This document shows, in pieces, positions 23,615 to 34,102 of a DNA stretch of 64,000 nucleotides (positions are counted from its first letter, which is position 1; each line of letters begins with the position of its first letter). Location: contig JAPFBL010000035.1 of assembly GCA_026182355.1 (NCBI GenBank), positions 3,951,501 through 4,015,500 on the forward strand, given 5' to 3'. The position numbers were made by a program, and so were the translations under genes. The notes under the pieces were generated by a model that saw nothing but the letters and a program-made list of their open reading frames with translations, ran no database searches and was not told where the DNA came from. Source of the stretch: Hermatobates lingyangjiaoensis. Its lineage: Eukaryota > Arthropoda > Insecta > Hemiptera > Hermatobatidae.

Positions 23615-24450
23615 AAACTAAATCTGGAGTGATCTAAACTAATCTTTGCTAATAGTGAACATATGTTTATCAAAATATTGTTTTGATTTCGTTTCTATAT
23701 GTTTATCGTGTAGATGTATTAAGAAATTCTTTGCTGGAGTATTATTAAACTCCGATAGATAATATTATGAATAATATTTTCAATCAATTCATCTGCTTTA
23801 TTGTTGCTATGTTTATATTAACTCACAACAGTATGACTTACTATTATTAAATTGTGGAGCTTAGCCAATTTATTTGTTATATGTCAATTCCAATGTAGTA
23901 TTTCGTTTGGACTTACTCTTAAGTATTCATGTACGTCTGGGATATCTAGTGTAGTATTTTCAATAAAGAGGTCTTCAAGACCTACTTTCTTCCTTCTTGA
24001 GAAAGGTATAATGACCGTTTGAGTTAAATTTATCTCCAGACCTTTCTAATTTACCCACCTTTCAACAATTTGGAATGCATAACGCATAAGCTCAAATCCA
24101 TACCACCAATCATTCCTCTTGTTATAATAACAAGGTCATCTGCATCGTATCCTTGATTATGCAGATGATAAAGTAGGTCATCCACAACTAATCACGACAA
24201 CTGGGGCGACAGCACTCCTCCCTAGAGCAGTCCTTAGTGTTCACAATGCAAGTTCTGGTAGATCCAATGCTTATACTAGTTTTTCTTCTATTAGGCTGTT
24301 GGAATTCATTCTTGGTACCTAAGTTAATACATATGTATAGCAGTAGTGAAGACTGGATTCCAAGTCGTGCATCAAGATCTCTTTTTATAAACGAACAGCA
24401 GCCCTGACAATTGTTTTTAAGGCAAAAATATTGTATCATTGTGTAACCCA
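23615..24450 (-). pseudogene. Jockey/R1-type LINE reverse transcriptase remnant
   Basis: On the minus strand, in several frames, a degraded non-LTR RT is readable. GGVLSPQL stands for the PQG..SP motif. VVDDLLYHLHNQGYDADDLV holds the catalytic DD of motif C (about 24,185-24,125). INLTQTVIIPFSRRKKVGL (about 24,035-23,985) corresponds to the conserved NP.KT...F.RR.K block, followed by a YL element near 23,930. Upstream residues (24,450-24,250) include ARLGIQSSLLLYI. Many stops and shifts make it dead. The low-coordinate end carries the TCTGGAGTG motif at about 23,622. Confidence 0.8.
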
Positions 24451-24459
24451 ATTGTGTAA

Positions 24460-27400
24460 CATTTCATATTACTGTTGGCAGATATGAATATTTATAATTT
24501 TTTATATAATATTATACTTTGATATATATCAGATCAAAAAAATACTAAATACTATTAAGATAATGCCTAATAAAATATTTTGTTTCTTTTGTCACCGGAG
24601 ATGTGGTATAAGTACCACTATTAGATGTATTATCATAAACAATGGTTAAGTGCCTTTTCGGTCCTGAAATATTACCCAAAAACAACAACTTTCTAAATAC
24701 ACTGAGAACTAAATGTCAGTCAATTTTAGATATAAAAGAGAGCATCATGTGGATTCATTGAAACGCCTTCAGTAGGCTTTCTTCCTTCAGAGGCCAGTAT
24801 ATTAACTTACGAGTATTTGGTCGTTGTGCATTTCTTTTATTTATTTTTAAGAATTTTATAGCAGTTTCATAATATATAAACTCTAAAAAACATTTTCACA
24901 TTCTTTTTGTAAACCAAAAACAAAATAATTTGGACTCAATTCTGATAAAATATTTCTCACTTGTTGTGAACAAAACCCTCCAGGAGCAATAGTGTCTCCA
25001 TTATTTCAAGTTGAGTTTTTTGTTTCCAAATTGCAGTAATCGAAAATTAAAAATTTTATTTTAGCTTACAAATTTTATATTATTTTTGTGACCGTATTTT
25101 TTATTGTTTACAGTTAGCTGATTAGTGTAAACATTTTAACATCTTTATTAATTAAATATACAACTACGCATCTTCTGCTTAACAGGCATATGTTGTAATA
25201 GATTACTCAAAAACATTGATACTCATGAACAAAGAATAGAACCCACTGGTTCAACTTTTCACATTGTCTTTTTTTTTTTTTTTTTTTTTTAGTGTAAAAA
25301 TAAAGGTTTAAAAAAATAGTATTTCAATACCCTTAGAAAATGTTATTTTTGGCTGTAATTTCATTACGATTTGTCAAAGGATGTGAGCTGTATCATGTAT
25401 ACAAGCTTTCAGAATCAATCATAATTCAATATTTTTTCCTTGTTTGACAAAAAAAAAAAAAAATCCTTTTGTTTTGAAAATCTGAAGATTTATTCAGTTG
25501 TTTCTTTTGTCAATTTTAATCACATTATTGTCTATAATAATGACAAAGTTTCATAACTCTAGAAATAGTAGTTTTAAAAAAAATGTTTTACATTGTTGCC
25601 AGAAGTATCGTGTCCATGAATATTGCTCAATCCCTCCCCCACACCCAATAAAAGATCCATTTTTGTGTAAAGTATAATTTTGATCCATCAAATAGAGTGT
25701 CTTATTGTGTGTACACACATACACACAAGCATAATCGAAAAATTGTAAAAAAAAAAGGCATTTGGCACCTTAATATATGTAAATCTGTTAAAATCCATAC
25801 CAATCTTTACTCGCTGAGAATCAAGCTAGTTTTGGAATAAGGCAGATATCAAACAGTATTGAACTAAATTAAAGATTACATTTTTGTCAGACTATAGTCA
25901 TTTTTTCCTGATTTGTAACATTTCCATATACTGTCATAAAAATTTACAAAATCATTGCCAATTTCCATTAATATTTTATTTACTTATGAATAAAATACAG
26001 TGAAAACAACTCGTGTTTCTTCCTTTGTATACAATTGATAAATCTTCTCTACCTAATCGTTTATTTTAGTTGAGATCGGGTAAACTTTCATTATATGATA
26101 AATTTCTACCTATAACTATGCTGACTAATATCACCCTCTCATAAATTTGTTTATTCAACTTGCCAGAAGCTTGTAATAATACTGAATAATTTATATATTG
26201 ATTCGCTTACATGTGTCACTCTTCATCTGATAAGGTAAAATTATTATATATTTACCGATACATCTAGGCAAGTCATCACTGGTAATTAGTTACTACCGAT
26301 TAGTCATATATTTAAGCTTCTTTCAGTTTAAGTTATTTCTTCTTTTTTACAAATATTGCTTTAAATTTCTCCAATATCAAATTGTATTCATCTATAAAGC
26401 AACTCTAATTGTCTACAATAGTTCTCTAACAAATTGTATTTATACATAAAGCAACCGTAATTCTTTATAAGATTTCTCCAACATATTGTATTTATACTTA
26501 AACATTAAAATTAATATTCATTAAAAATTAACGAGTCCCATTAAGTACCTAGGTTTACTATTTATGAATTATGACTAGAAGGTAATTCATAGCTTTATAA
26601 ACATCTCAATGAGCTGATGTCAGGTATCAGTAATGGAGGCTGTACTTGTATGATACAAATCGAAGGGAGATTTGGTGTTTATTCAGTTATAAAAAAGTTG
26701 AAATTAAATTTAAAAAAATCGTAAACTAATGAGAGAAAATTTCTTGTCAAAATCAAAGTTAAATACACTGAGTGTTAATGCCATTGAAATAGCACAGCTG
26801 TATATCCTAATGACCAATAAGTCATAATTTTTTTTTAATTATATACTATTTGTGAACTTATCAAAATATAATAGAGCATGATTAAATGTATTATGATGTT
26901 TTAGTTTAATGGATAAAATAAAATTATTAATATTTTATTTTTAAAAAATAAAACAAACTTTTATAATGTTGGGGATTATCATGGTAACAAAAGTCGTTAC
27001 AAAGAGTGAAATTATTTTAAAAGACACGTTTCAACTTTTTCCACTCCCCTAAGAAAAAAGAAGAAGAGTCTGAGGAACTAAGGGAAGTACAAACTGCAGT
27101 AGTCAGAATTTATTTCGTTAAGACATTCGTTTTGGTGAAAATATAGTCGTCGTATATCTCCGAGTCGACGTAAAATAAGAGAAAGAATTGAGATGACAGT
27201 TTGGGAAAACCTGAGGCCCAAACTTAATGCTGATAAGCCTTTCTAATTGTGGAATAAACAACTGAGATACTTGAAATCTTAAAGCGTAATTTAGGTTCTA
27301 TCGTTGCATTAAAACAAGGTTTATATGGTTAAAATACAAGCATTAAATAGATACAGCCATGCAGAAGTATCACAATAGTCAGTTTCTTTTTATAATGAGG

Positions 27401-27475
27401 AAACAGATGAAAGTACTAAACAACTTTTTCTATTCAATTTACTACTTGTATTGGTGATTTGCTTTAATATAGATA
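24460..27475. other. no gene recognised
   Basis: AT-rich with homopolymers (T run at 25,268-25,290). The segment at 26,990-27,240 is less AT-biased and has short open stretches on the plus strand, but shows no recognisable protein. Confidence 0.45.
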
Positions 27476-27479
27476 ATTA

Positions 27480-28008
27480 ACATTACAACTAAAAAAACAC
27501 AAAAAAGGGTCTAACACTCACGGTTCTCGATCATTTTGGCATTTTTGCCGTCTTCAGGAGAGAAAAAGAAAAATAAGAAAAAACAGAGTGGAGACGTGAA
27601 AGTTTCAAACCGACTGAGACAAAGTGACACACAGTCACCTTACCGTCATGGACGAATTTATGCAATGAATAAATGAAAGTCATATTAAAGTGAAAGAGGA
27701 AAGAGAGGAAAAAAATAAAATTAAAAATTAGGAATTAAGGCTCAAATGAGAAATAATAAAAATACAGCAGAAAAACATCAAGTAGAAACTAACCTCTAGA
27801 ATACTGAAATGTGAAAAATAGAAAACAAATATTCTTAGATAAAGTTAAAAATGAATTAAAAGGAAAATATATCGAAACAAAAATTATATTATAACTAACA
27901 TTATTAATATTATTACTGTTAACATAATAAAATAGAGGAAGTCATTTGATTAATTTAAGACCGGGGGAATTTCTAGCACCCAGCAACCAAATGAGGGCTT
28001 CTTCAGAA
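27480..28008 (-). mobile_element. PLE (family D) reduced to C-terminal stub, 3' UTR and pLTR
   Basis: Minus strand begins next to (AT)n at about 28,008 with the final codons of a PLE protein (SEEALIWLLGARNSPGLKL, stop near 27,943). It continues through the UTR to a pLTR holding CTGAAGA-C-GGC-AAAAAT-GCC-AAAA (27,534-27,557) and GATCGAGAACCGTGAGTG. It is extremely 5'-truncated and pairs with the inverted copy at 28,210. Confidence 0.8.
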
Positions 28009-28050
28009 TATATATATATATATATATATAATATATATATATATATATAG
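28009..28050. repeat. (AT)n microsatellite between inverted PLE arms
   Basis: AT tract with one AA interruption, at the junction of the two inverted family-D fragments. Confidence 0.9.
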
Positions 28051-28209
28051 GTATGTTATGTAATCTGGATTTGGTCTTTATTTTAACGTAATCACTAATA
28101 TGCTGTAGAAACAAGCAATGACTTAGACATATTAGCAAGAAAGATTCAGTTAATCGCGATTACACAGCACATCTATTCTATCAAAGAGTAGATATAATAC
28201 TGGATTTGT

Positions 28210-28712
28210 TTTATGCATATATATTCCAAATTCAGAGAAATAACTCTTTTATTTGATTATGCTAACTATTTTCTCTTTCATTTCAACTTTATATATAATT
28301 TTTCTTCGTTAGTATATTTTTTAAGATTTTCAAAAAACATTGTTTTTTATCAACCACACTTTCGCGCTCTAAAGTTTAGTCGTTACTTGATTTTTTTTCT
28401 GTTGTATATTCATTACTTTTCATTTCAGCCTTAATTTTTAATTTATGGTTAAATTTTTCATTTTCTTCACTTTCTCTTCTCTCCTACTTCACATGAATAA
28501 TACTTTCATTTTTTTCATTTCTTAATTGCTTAAATGATATGATACTACACTGTGTGTCATTTTGTATCGGTCGTTAGACGGTTTCACGCTTCACTCTTGT
28601 GTTTCTTCTTCTTTTTCTCCCTCATATGAAGACTGCAAGAAAGCCAAAATGATCAAGAATTGTAATTGTTTGTATCTTTTTTGTATTTTCTACGTGTAAC
28701 TTGAGTTATATA
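28210..28712 (+). repeat. PLE family-D 3' UTR and pLTR, inverted mate
   Basis: Plus-strand order (TTAATTTTTAATTTATGG, CTTTCATTTTTTTC, GTGTGTCATTTTGTATCGGTC, GGTTTCACGCTTCACTC) mirrors 27,480-27,900. The module reads ATGAAGA-C-TGC-AAGAAA-GCC-AAAA at 28,626-28,649, one base off CTGAAGA. It ends in (AT)n at 28,706-28,720. Confidence 0.7.
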
Positions 28713-28728
28713 TATATATACATATAAT

Positions 28729-28883
28729 CTAGGAGGCCTCAGAGCTTATTTTAAAATTAATGATCCAGCCAGACTGCAAATATATGAAGCCATGAAAATC
28801 ATGAAGCACAACCCATTAATTAATCGTCAACACACGGGGGTTTTACGCATGAAGAAAAAAAAATAAGCTCTGAGGCCTCCTAG
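28729..28883. repeat. 155-bp cassette with 24-bp perfect terminal inverted repeats
   Basis: CTAGGAGGCCTCAGAGCTTA (28,729-28,748, continuing TTTT) is inverted exactly at 28,860-28,883. The inside is less AT-rich than the surroundings and AT tracts lie close outside both ends. A reading frame stays open from the left repeat through to a TAA inside the right one. No target-site duplication is obvious because of the AT flanks. It resembles neither the PLE pLTRs nor the SINE. Confidence 0.8.
28732..28866 (+). CDS. small open frame inside the hairpin cassette, unidentified
   Basis: 44 sense codons from GGA at 28,732 to TAA at 28,864-28,866, with no Met at the start (the first Met is codon 21). It contains AYFKINDPARLQIYEAMKI then MKHNPLINRQHTGVLRM and a Lys tail. 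The composition looks protein-like, with an amphipathic YEAMKIMKH stretch. Family unknown; it may be a fragment of a longer gene captured between the inverted repeats, or chance. Confidence 0.3.
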   Translation, partial: GGLRAYFKINDPARLQIYEAMKIMKHNPLINRQHTGVLRMKKKK

Positions 28884-28936
28884 AATATATAAAGAAGTGT
28901 AAATAAATAAATAATATATATATATATTATATTATT

Positions 28937-29180
28937 GATCAAACCACAATATGAAATGGAAAAACAAGACTAAAATCGTTCAACTGTAACAAGTGATGTT
29001 TGTCAGAGTCAAAAACCCAACTTAGTTGGGTTATATATAATTTATATGCAACTGAGTTGGTTTTTTGACTATGACAAAAACCGCTTGATACGGTTGAAAT
29101 ATATTAGTCTTGTATTCCCATTTCATGTTGTGGTTTGGCCATTGATTGTTATTTCACGTGTTTATGTGAAATCTTTTTAT
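28937..29180. repeat. foldback pLTR unit (family N)
   Basis: Left arm: TGATCAAACCACAATATG, AAAATCGTTCAACTGTAAC, GTCAGAGTCAAAAACCC. The right arm inverts it and ends TCACGTGTTTATGTGAAATC. The junction holds an extra AACTTAGTT and a short AT insert. (AT)n lies on both sides. Confidence 0.85.
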
Positions 29181-29184
29181 TTAT

Positions 29185-29191
29185 ATAATGT

Positions 29192-29234
<43 letters not shown>
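29185..29234. repeat. (AT)n microsatellite
   Basis: AT tract between the family-N foldback and a short GACGCCGAAATTATCGAG segment (29,240-29,290), which is itself a relic of a family-D pLTR end. Confidence 0.9.
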
Positions 29235-29236
<2 letters not shown>

Positions 29237-29429
29237 AGACGCCGAAATTATCGAGATTCGTGAGTGTTAGTCCTTTTTCTTTTGTTTTCTAGAAGACAAT
29301 TATAACTTTAAATATATAATATATATATAACTTTAATAATATATATGTATATATTATATATAACTTTAATTATATATATAAATGAAAAGAGACAACAAAT
29401 AGAAGAAGCGAGAAAACTTACTGGGTCGA

Positions 29430-29456
29430 TATTTCGAACTGAAGTTCGTCGTCAGG
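29430..29456 (-). ncRNA. hammerhead-like module, left palindrome arm
   Basis: Minus strand CTGACGA-C-GAACTTCAGTTC-GAAA (29,432-29,455): a 5-bp stem with a 2-base loop, exact mirror of 30,920-30,943. The core differs from a canonical hammerhead by the extra C, and stem I was not found by eye. Function is unproven. Confidence 0.4.
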
Positions 29457-29795
29457 GAGAAGAAGGGAAGAAGAAGGGAAGAGGAAGAGGCACGTGCGTC
29501 CACTCGTACAAGCAGAGGGCTACTGGGGGCTCCAGGCGGCGGTCACCAGTTGTAGTATCTCGAGGCGCTGCAGGCTAATCCCCCGTGAACGACACCATTC
29601 CACCACGAGCGAACACGCGTACCGTATAAGTCGGAAAAAGGTAGAAAGGAGGACAGAAGTGGCGAAGAGGAAGAGGAGAAAGAGAGTGAGGGAAAAAAAA
29701 ATATATATAAATAGCAATAAATTTAAAAAAAAAAAAATAAAAATAAAAAAAAATAAAATAAAAAAATAAAATAAAAAAAAAACACACACACAACT

Positions 29796-30127
29796 TTAAC
29801 GTTTGAGATTGAGGCCAGGTGGGGAGCGGGCATTAAGTAACCAAATGTGAGCCTCCTCAGAGGCTCTCAAAGTTAACCTTTTCTCATCTTTTGCAACTAC
29901 TTTGAGAATTTGTACTGTGAAGCAGTCATTAAAATTAAGGCCATGGCTATTCGCGTGGATAGCAACAGGCAGGTTGCTGCGTCGTCTGACTGAATCTCTG
30001 TGTCCAGTCATGCGGATGCTAAGCATGTTGGAGGAAAGGCCAACATAGAAAGCACCGCACTGGACACATTCCAAGCGATAGACGCAGTTAGTGCTGGTGC
30101 ACGAGGTGTTGGGGGGGACTTGAAAAC
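29796..30127 (-). pseudogene. PLE GIY-YIG C-terminus, left arm of palindrome
   Basis: Minus strand: TSCTSTNCVYRLECVQCGAF (GIY-YIG start), YVGLSSNMLSIRMTGHRDSV, then SEEAHIWLLNARSPPGLNL and a stop at 29,796. It is uninterrupted but holds only about 107 PLE residues. The frame stays open beyond the arm to an ATG at 30,365 by reading the opposite arm backwards, so a 189-residue ORF exists whose first part is antisense sequence. Confidence 0.9.
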
Positions 30128-30569
30128 TCTGGGGGGGCTTGTAGGTGATCGCGGAGGTACTCAACGTTGTGGCCGACCCCGCTGCCTCACCTGCCCCATC
30201 ATTAACCCTGAACCTCTCTTCTCCAATCTCAGCAATAGTTTTCAAGTCCCCCCCAACACCTCGTGCACCAGCACTAACTGCGTCTATCGCTTGGAATGTG
30301 TCCAGTGCGGTGCTTTCTATGTTGGCCTTTCCTCCAACATGCTTAGCATCCGCATGACTGGACACAGAGATTCAGTCAGACGACGCAGCAACCTGCCTGT
30401 TGCTATCCACGCGAATAGCCATGGCCTTAATTTTAATGACTGCTTCACAGTACAAATTCTCAAAGTAGTTGCAAAAGATGAGAAAAGGTTAACTTTGAGA
30501 GCCTCTGAGGAGGCTCACATTTGGTTACTTAATGCCCGCTCCCCACCTGGCCTCAATCTCAAACGTTAA
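30128..30569 (+). pseudogene. PLE GIY-YIG C-terminus, right arm of palindrome
   Basis: Plus strand: TQRCGRPRCLTCPIINPEP (the Cys-rich linker before the nuclease), then the same NCVYRLECVQCGAFYVG domain and LNARSPPGLNL tail as the left arm, ending at 30,569. It is open throughout, lacks the RT, and is longer at the 5' side than its mirror copy. Related to but distinct from the protein at 644. Confidence 0.9.
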
Positions 30570-30919
30570 AGTTGTGTGTGTGTTTTTTTTTTATTTTATT
30601 TTTTTATTTTATTTTATTTTATTTTTTTTTTATTTATTTTTTTTTTTTTTTAAATTTATTGCTATTTATATATATTTTTTTTCCCTCACTCTCTTTCTCC
30701 TCTTCCTCTTCGCCACTTCTGTCCTCCTTTCTACCTTTTTCCGACTTATACGGTACGCGTGTTCGCTCGTGGTGGAATGGTGTCGTTCACGGGGGATTAG
30801 CCTGCAGCGCCTCGAGATACTACAACTGGTGACCGCCGCCTGGAGCCCCCAGTAGCCCTCTGCTTGTACGAGTGGACGCACGTGCCTCTTCCTCTTCCCT
30901 TCTTCTTCCCTTCTTCTCC

Positions 30920-30943
30920 CTGACGACGAACTTCAGTTCGAAA
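30920..30943 (+). ncRNA. hammerhead-like module, right palindrome arm
   Basis: CTGACGA-C-GAACT-TC-AGTTC-GAAA followed by TATCGACCCAGTA. PLE terminal repeats are known to carry hammerhead ribozymes; this is the best preserved candidate here together with its mirror copy. Confidence 0.4.
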
Positions 30944-31032
30944 TATCGACCCAGTAAGTTTTCTCGCTTCTTCTATTTGTTGTCTTTTTTCATTTATATA
31001 TCTGTCCGGTTTGGACCGTTTTAATATTTTGA

Positions 31033-31037
<5 letters not shown>

Positions 31038-31073
<36 letters not shown>
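31038..31073. repeat. (AT)n microsatellite
   Basis: AT tract between the family-2 palindrome and a family-D pLTR. Confidence 0.95.
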
Positions 31074-31074
<1 letters not shown>

Positions 31075-31077
<3 letters not shown>

Positions 31078-31205
31078 TGGTAGGCGGACGCTTTCACGTC
31101 TCCACTTCTTTGTTTCCTCTTTATTTTCTTTTTTCCTCTCCTGAAGGCGGAAGAAAGCTGAAATGATCGAGAACTCAGTGTATTATTATATGTAACTTAA
31201 CATTG
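31075..31205 (+). repeat. PLE pLTR (family D)
   Basis: CCGTTGGTAGGCGGACGCTT then TCACGTCTCCACTTC, a C/T-rich tract, CTGAAGG-C-GGAAGAAAGCT-GAAA (31,141-31,162) and TGATCGAGAACTCAGTG. It is the best intact start of the family-D repeat. Confidence 0.75.
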
Positions 31206-31249
31206 TATGTACAATATCGTTAACTCAGTATTATATGAACTAACTAGCT

Positions 31250-31420
31250 AGATTCACAGATGGACACACAGAAAAGAGATCGCAGAACTCACTACTATAG
31301 TTTCACAGCATCGTTATCAGGTAGAGAATGGTGCGACTCGTTCCGAAGACAGTTATCACAACACCTTGTTCTCTTTGTTAAAAGATATTAATTTCCTACT
31401 GTGGGCTTTTCACTGAAAAT
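31250..31420 (-). repeat. PLE pLTR (family E)
   Basis: Minus strand: CTGATAA-C-GATGCTGT-GAAA (31,301-31,320), then CTATAGTAGTGAGTTCTGCG. This matches the order at 34,615 (+) and 34,179 (-). Confidence 0.65.
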
Positions 31421-32740
31421 GTGTTTTATATTTAATTTTTCTCCGTTAATATGTTAAAAAATATTTATTTATTCTTTGGTTAATTCTATTAGAAAAGTAA
31501 AAATAAATTACATTTCTCTTTTCGCATAACAGCTAATTGGATGAATGTTAACAGCCGGTTATATGCCAAATAATTGTGCAAGTTCCAACAGAGTTAATCT
31601 GGCTAATTTTATGACCAAGTTTGCTTAAGTTTTGACTAAAGTAATAACCTCTCTGCCAATATTTGGTTAAAACAATGCCGTGTAGATCTTATCCACATCC
31701 ACGATAACAGTAATTCTCTTTCCTCAGATAACATTACATTTAAGTAACAATGTTGATTTTTTTTAACAGTCTTCTTCTTTCAACTATAATCTTTTTTAAA
31801 GAGGAATTTATCCAAAAGTTAAATAATTCTTTTCCTAAATCTTTATATTTTTTAGGGTAAAAATCTATTAAAATGGTCTCCATATATATACAAGTTTAAT
31901 AGTCCAAACAACTCGTTTCAAACACTGAGTGTTTTTTTCTAATTGTTACTAAAAATCTCAGTGATATTAATAATAATAATAACGTAACATTTATCACAGC
32001 TAATTTTTTGAAGTTAATAAGATCTTTTACACGAATCAATGTGGTTGGAAACCCTAATGGTTTTGTGATTATATCATGATTTTCTATTGATAATCTAACC
32101 CAAAATATTACAAAATACACTTTTTAAAATGTATTTTTGAGTCTGTTTTATTATTACATTGTTGCATTGAAAGATTGTTTTTGTTGATGACTGTACAAAG
32201 ATATTTTCAAGCCAGGGTTGCGTTTTGATTGAACTAGACTGGGCTCTAGGGATGCCAGTTTGGGAAGCCTTGGACTTTCCATTGCCTCATCAATAGAGTG
32301 AGATGACTGCTATCTGCTAATGATGAAAAGGTTGCATGTGTGTGTGTGAATAGGCAATGTAAAATCAGTAAAAAAGAATAGACTTGAACTATTCGTAAAG
32401 TGTATACCTTTCAGAGTATAACCTCTGTACGAGGCCATCAAACAAACTTAGAAACAAACAGCAAAAAGAAGTTTGTTGAGAACAATCTAATGAAGATGAA
32501 CTGGTAGACTTCAGGTCAAGTGGAAAAGTAAGTGTAAACCGGAAGGTTAGAAACCAAAATAAATAGACTAATAACAAAAATTCAAAGTCCCTGAAATAAT
32601 TGTACTAAACATTTTTATTTATGTAGTAACATTATGAATGCAACGTTTTTTTGAAGTTTATTTTAATTATAAGCTCTAAATGAGACGTTAAGATTTTGTC
32701 TTGGCTTACTTATTTTTAGTTTCAAAAGTCAACGTCTATA
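31420..32740. other. no recognisable feature
   Basis: AT-rich. ORFs at 31,896 and 32,389 show no familiar residues. A segment at 32,205-32,300 is somewhat GC-richer but unidentified. Confidence 0.45.
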
Positions 32741-32744
32741 ATAG

Positions 32745-33135
32745 TGCATGTTATTAAACGTTTCGGTTTTTTATTTAAGTCCTTCTTCATAGACCTACAA
32801 AACATAAGAAAGTAAGGAATAATGTAGTCATTCAATGTTTAAACATTCATAAAATACGCAAGAAGTCGCAAATACGAGTAAGTTAATGCAATAGGAATTT
32901 TGAGCATATTATATTGTATTTGACAATATTGTAGTGACTATTGTATTTTCTTATTTGTAACTTTTTGTGATTTTAATGAATGTTTGATTTTTGAATGGTT
33001 GCATTATTTCTTATATTTCTTTTGTTTCGAAGGTTTATGAAAAGGTTTTAGATATAAACCGAAACGTTGGCAGTGAGAGTTTAATTGGAACCTGAAGAAC
33101 TGATCTGGTTTTGATAATTTCTATTTTATTTCTAC
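32745..33135. repeat. inverted pair of PLE pLTRs (family F)
   Basis: Left arm, minus: CTATGAAGAAGGACTTAAAT...AACC-GAAACG (32,761-32,792). Right arm, plus: TTATGAAAAGGTTTTAGATA..AACC-GAAACG (33,035-33,065), then TTGGCAGTGAGAGTTTAATT. A third copy of the right arm is at 44,770-44,935. The stems before GAAA are clear; the CTGANGA part is degraded in all three. Confidence 0.65.
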
Positions 33136-33246
33136 TTTACGGTCGATACTTTTTTTCAAAATTTATAAATTATATATATTGCAACAAATAAAATGTTCGT
33201 GATGAATGATATTATAAACCGCGGTATAAGGTATACATGCTATGCC

Positions 33247-33271
33247 CTCTGTTGAGACATGCTCAACAGAG
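33247..33271. repeat. 10-bp perfect hairpin
   Basis: CTCTGTTGAG, loop ACATG, CTCAACAGAG. Isolated, no gene next to it; possibly a remnant of a repeat end. Confidence 0.6.
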
Positions 33272-33399
33272 CATGTAATAATTAAATATTAAATGCTTAT
33301 CAATTGCTGCATATTTAGATCTAACAGTTTTGTTAGTGAAATCAACCACAAGCTACAATGAATAAAGCACTGTGAACAAAGGGTTGATTGGTTTGGTTC

Positions 33400-33990
33400 C
33401 AAAGGTTAATACGGGTAAGCTCGGCTGGAGCAGATGCCGTAGATTTGACTACTCGGCTGCCAGGACAAATCAAGCCCACGTAGAATGAGCCACATTTTGT
33501 TCTGTCTGATAGTTAAACACAGTTCCTGAGTGTGCTGTAACTGGCAAAGGTGGGGGGGGGGGGGATAGTAATTTTAAACAACTGAAGTGGAATGACGGTT
33601 GGGGTTGTTGATAGGACAAGTGTGATCATTTTGTTGGCCACATTGCTTCGTTTGGGCATTTTATTAGCCGCATAGAAAAAGATAACATCATTTAAAATTT
33701 CCGAGTGAGTCTGTTTTGACAAGAGTGGTGAGCTGTCCAAGAGGGAAAAACAGTGATTTGGTAAAGATATTACATGTAGATGGGGGATGAGAGGAGAGGA
33801 AAGAGTTGTTTGACTATTGTGTTTAATTTGTTGAGGAAGTAGTGATTAATTTGTTAGGAAGTTTATTATGGTCAGAAATACGATAATTATTAGTGGTTTG
33901 ATTGATTTCAGTCTGAATGGTTTGTTTAAAATGTAGGCAGGAACCGCGTTTGATGATTTTTGTTTAAGTTATTAATGAGTGAACCTATAT
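33400..33990 (-). pseudogene. degraded PLE linker and GIY-YIG start, minus strand
   Basis: Minus-strand frames give KRGSCLHFKQTIQTEINQ (post-RT linker), then a CGQ.NDHTCPINNPN block equivalent to the Cys-linker CGRPRCLTCPIINP. Lower down come RNCV..SDRTKCGSFYVG, i.e. the GIY-YIG core Y..C..C..YVG with damaged residues. Several stops and a G/C run (33,552-33,564) break it. It is older than the other copies. Confidence 0.75.
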
Positions 33991-34025
33991 AAATATATAC
34001 ACGGAGTTTACATAGATGATAAATG

Positions 34026-34028
34026 TAT

Positions 34029-34101
<73 letters not shown>
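34026..34101. repeat. (CA)n(TA)n compound microsatellite
   Basis: CA units pass directly into TA units, abutting the family-E pLTR on the right. The same compound arrangement occurs at 35,930 and 57,281, each next to a PLE foldback. Confidence 0.95.

Positions 34102-34102
<1 letters not shown>

Larger units (their letters stand above)
29372..31000. repeat. 1.6-kb near-perfect palindrome of PLE 3' ends
   Basis: Arms 29,372-30,127 and 30,236-31,000 are inverted copies with very few differences (mostly A/T run lengths), around an asymmetric centre of about 108 bp. Each arm runs outwards from the GIY-YIG coding end through an A/T-run UTR to a pLTR with a hammerhead-like module. The centre belongs to the right-hand element, which extends about 36 codons further 5'. 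This is a head-to-head pair of truncated copies. Confidence 0.95.

Noticed and set aside
29494..29793. Overlapping ORFs rich in Lys/Arg or Phe/Leu beside the palindrome, mirrored at 30,532-30,881
   Set aside because: They read through the A/T runs and terminal repeat of the PLE in wrong frames.
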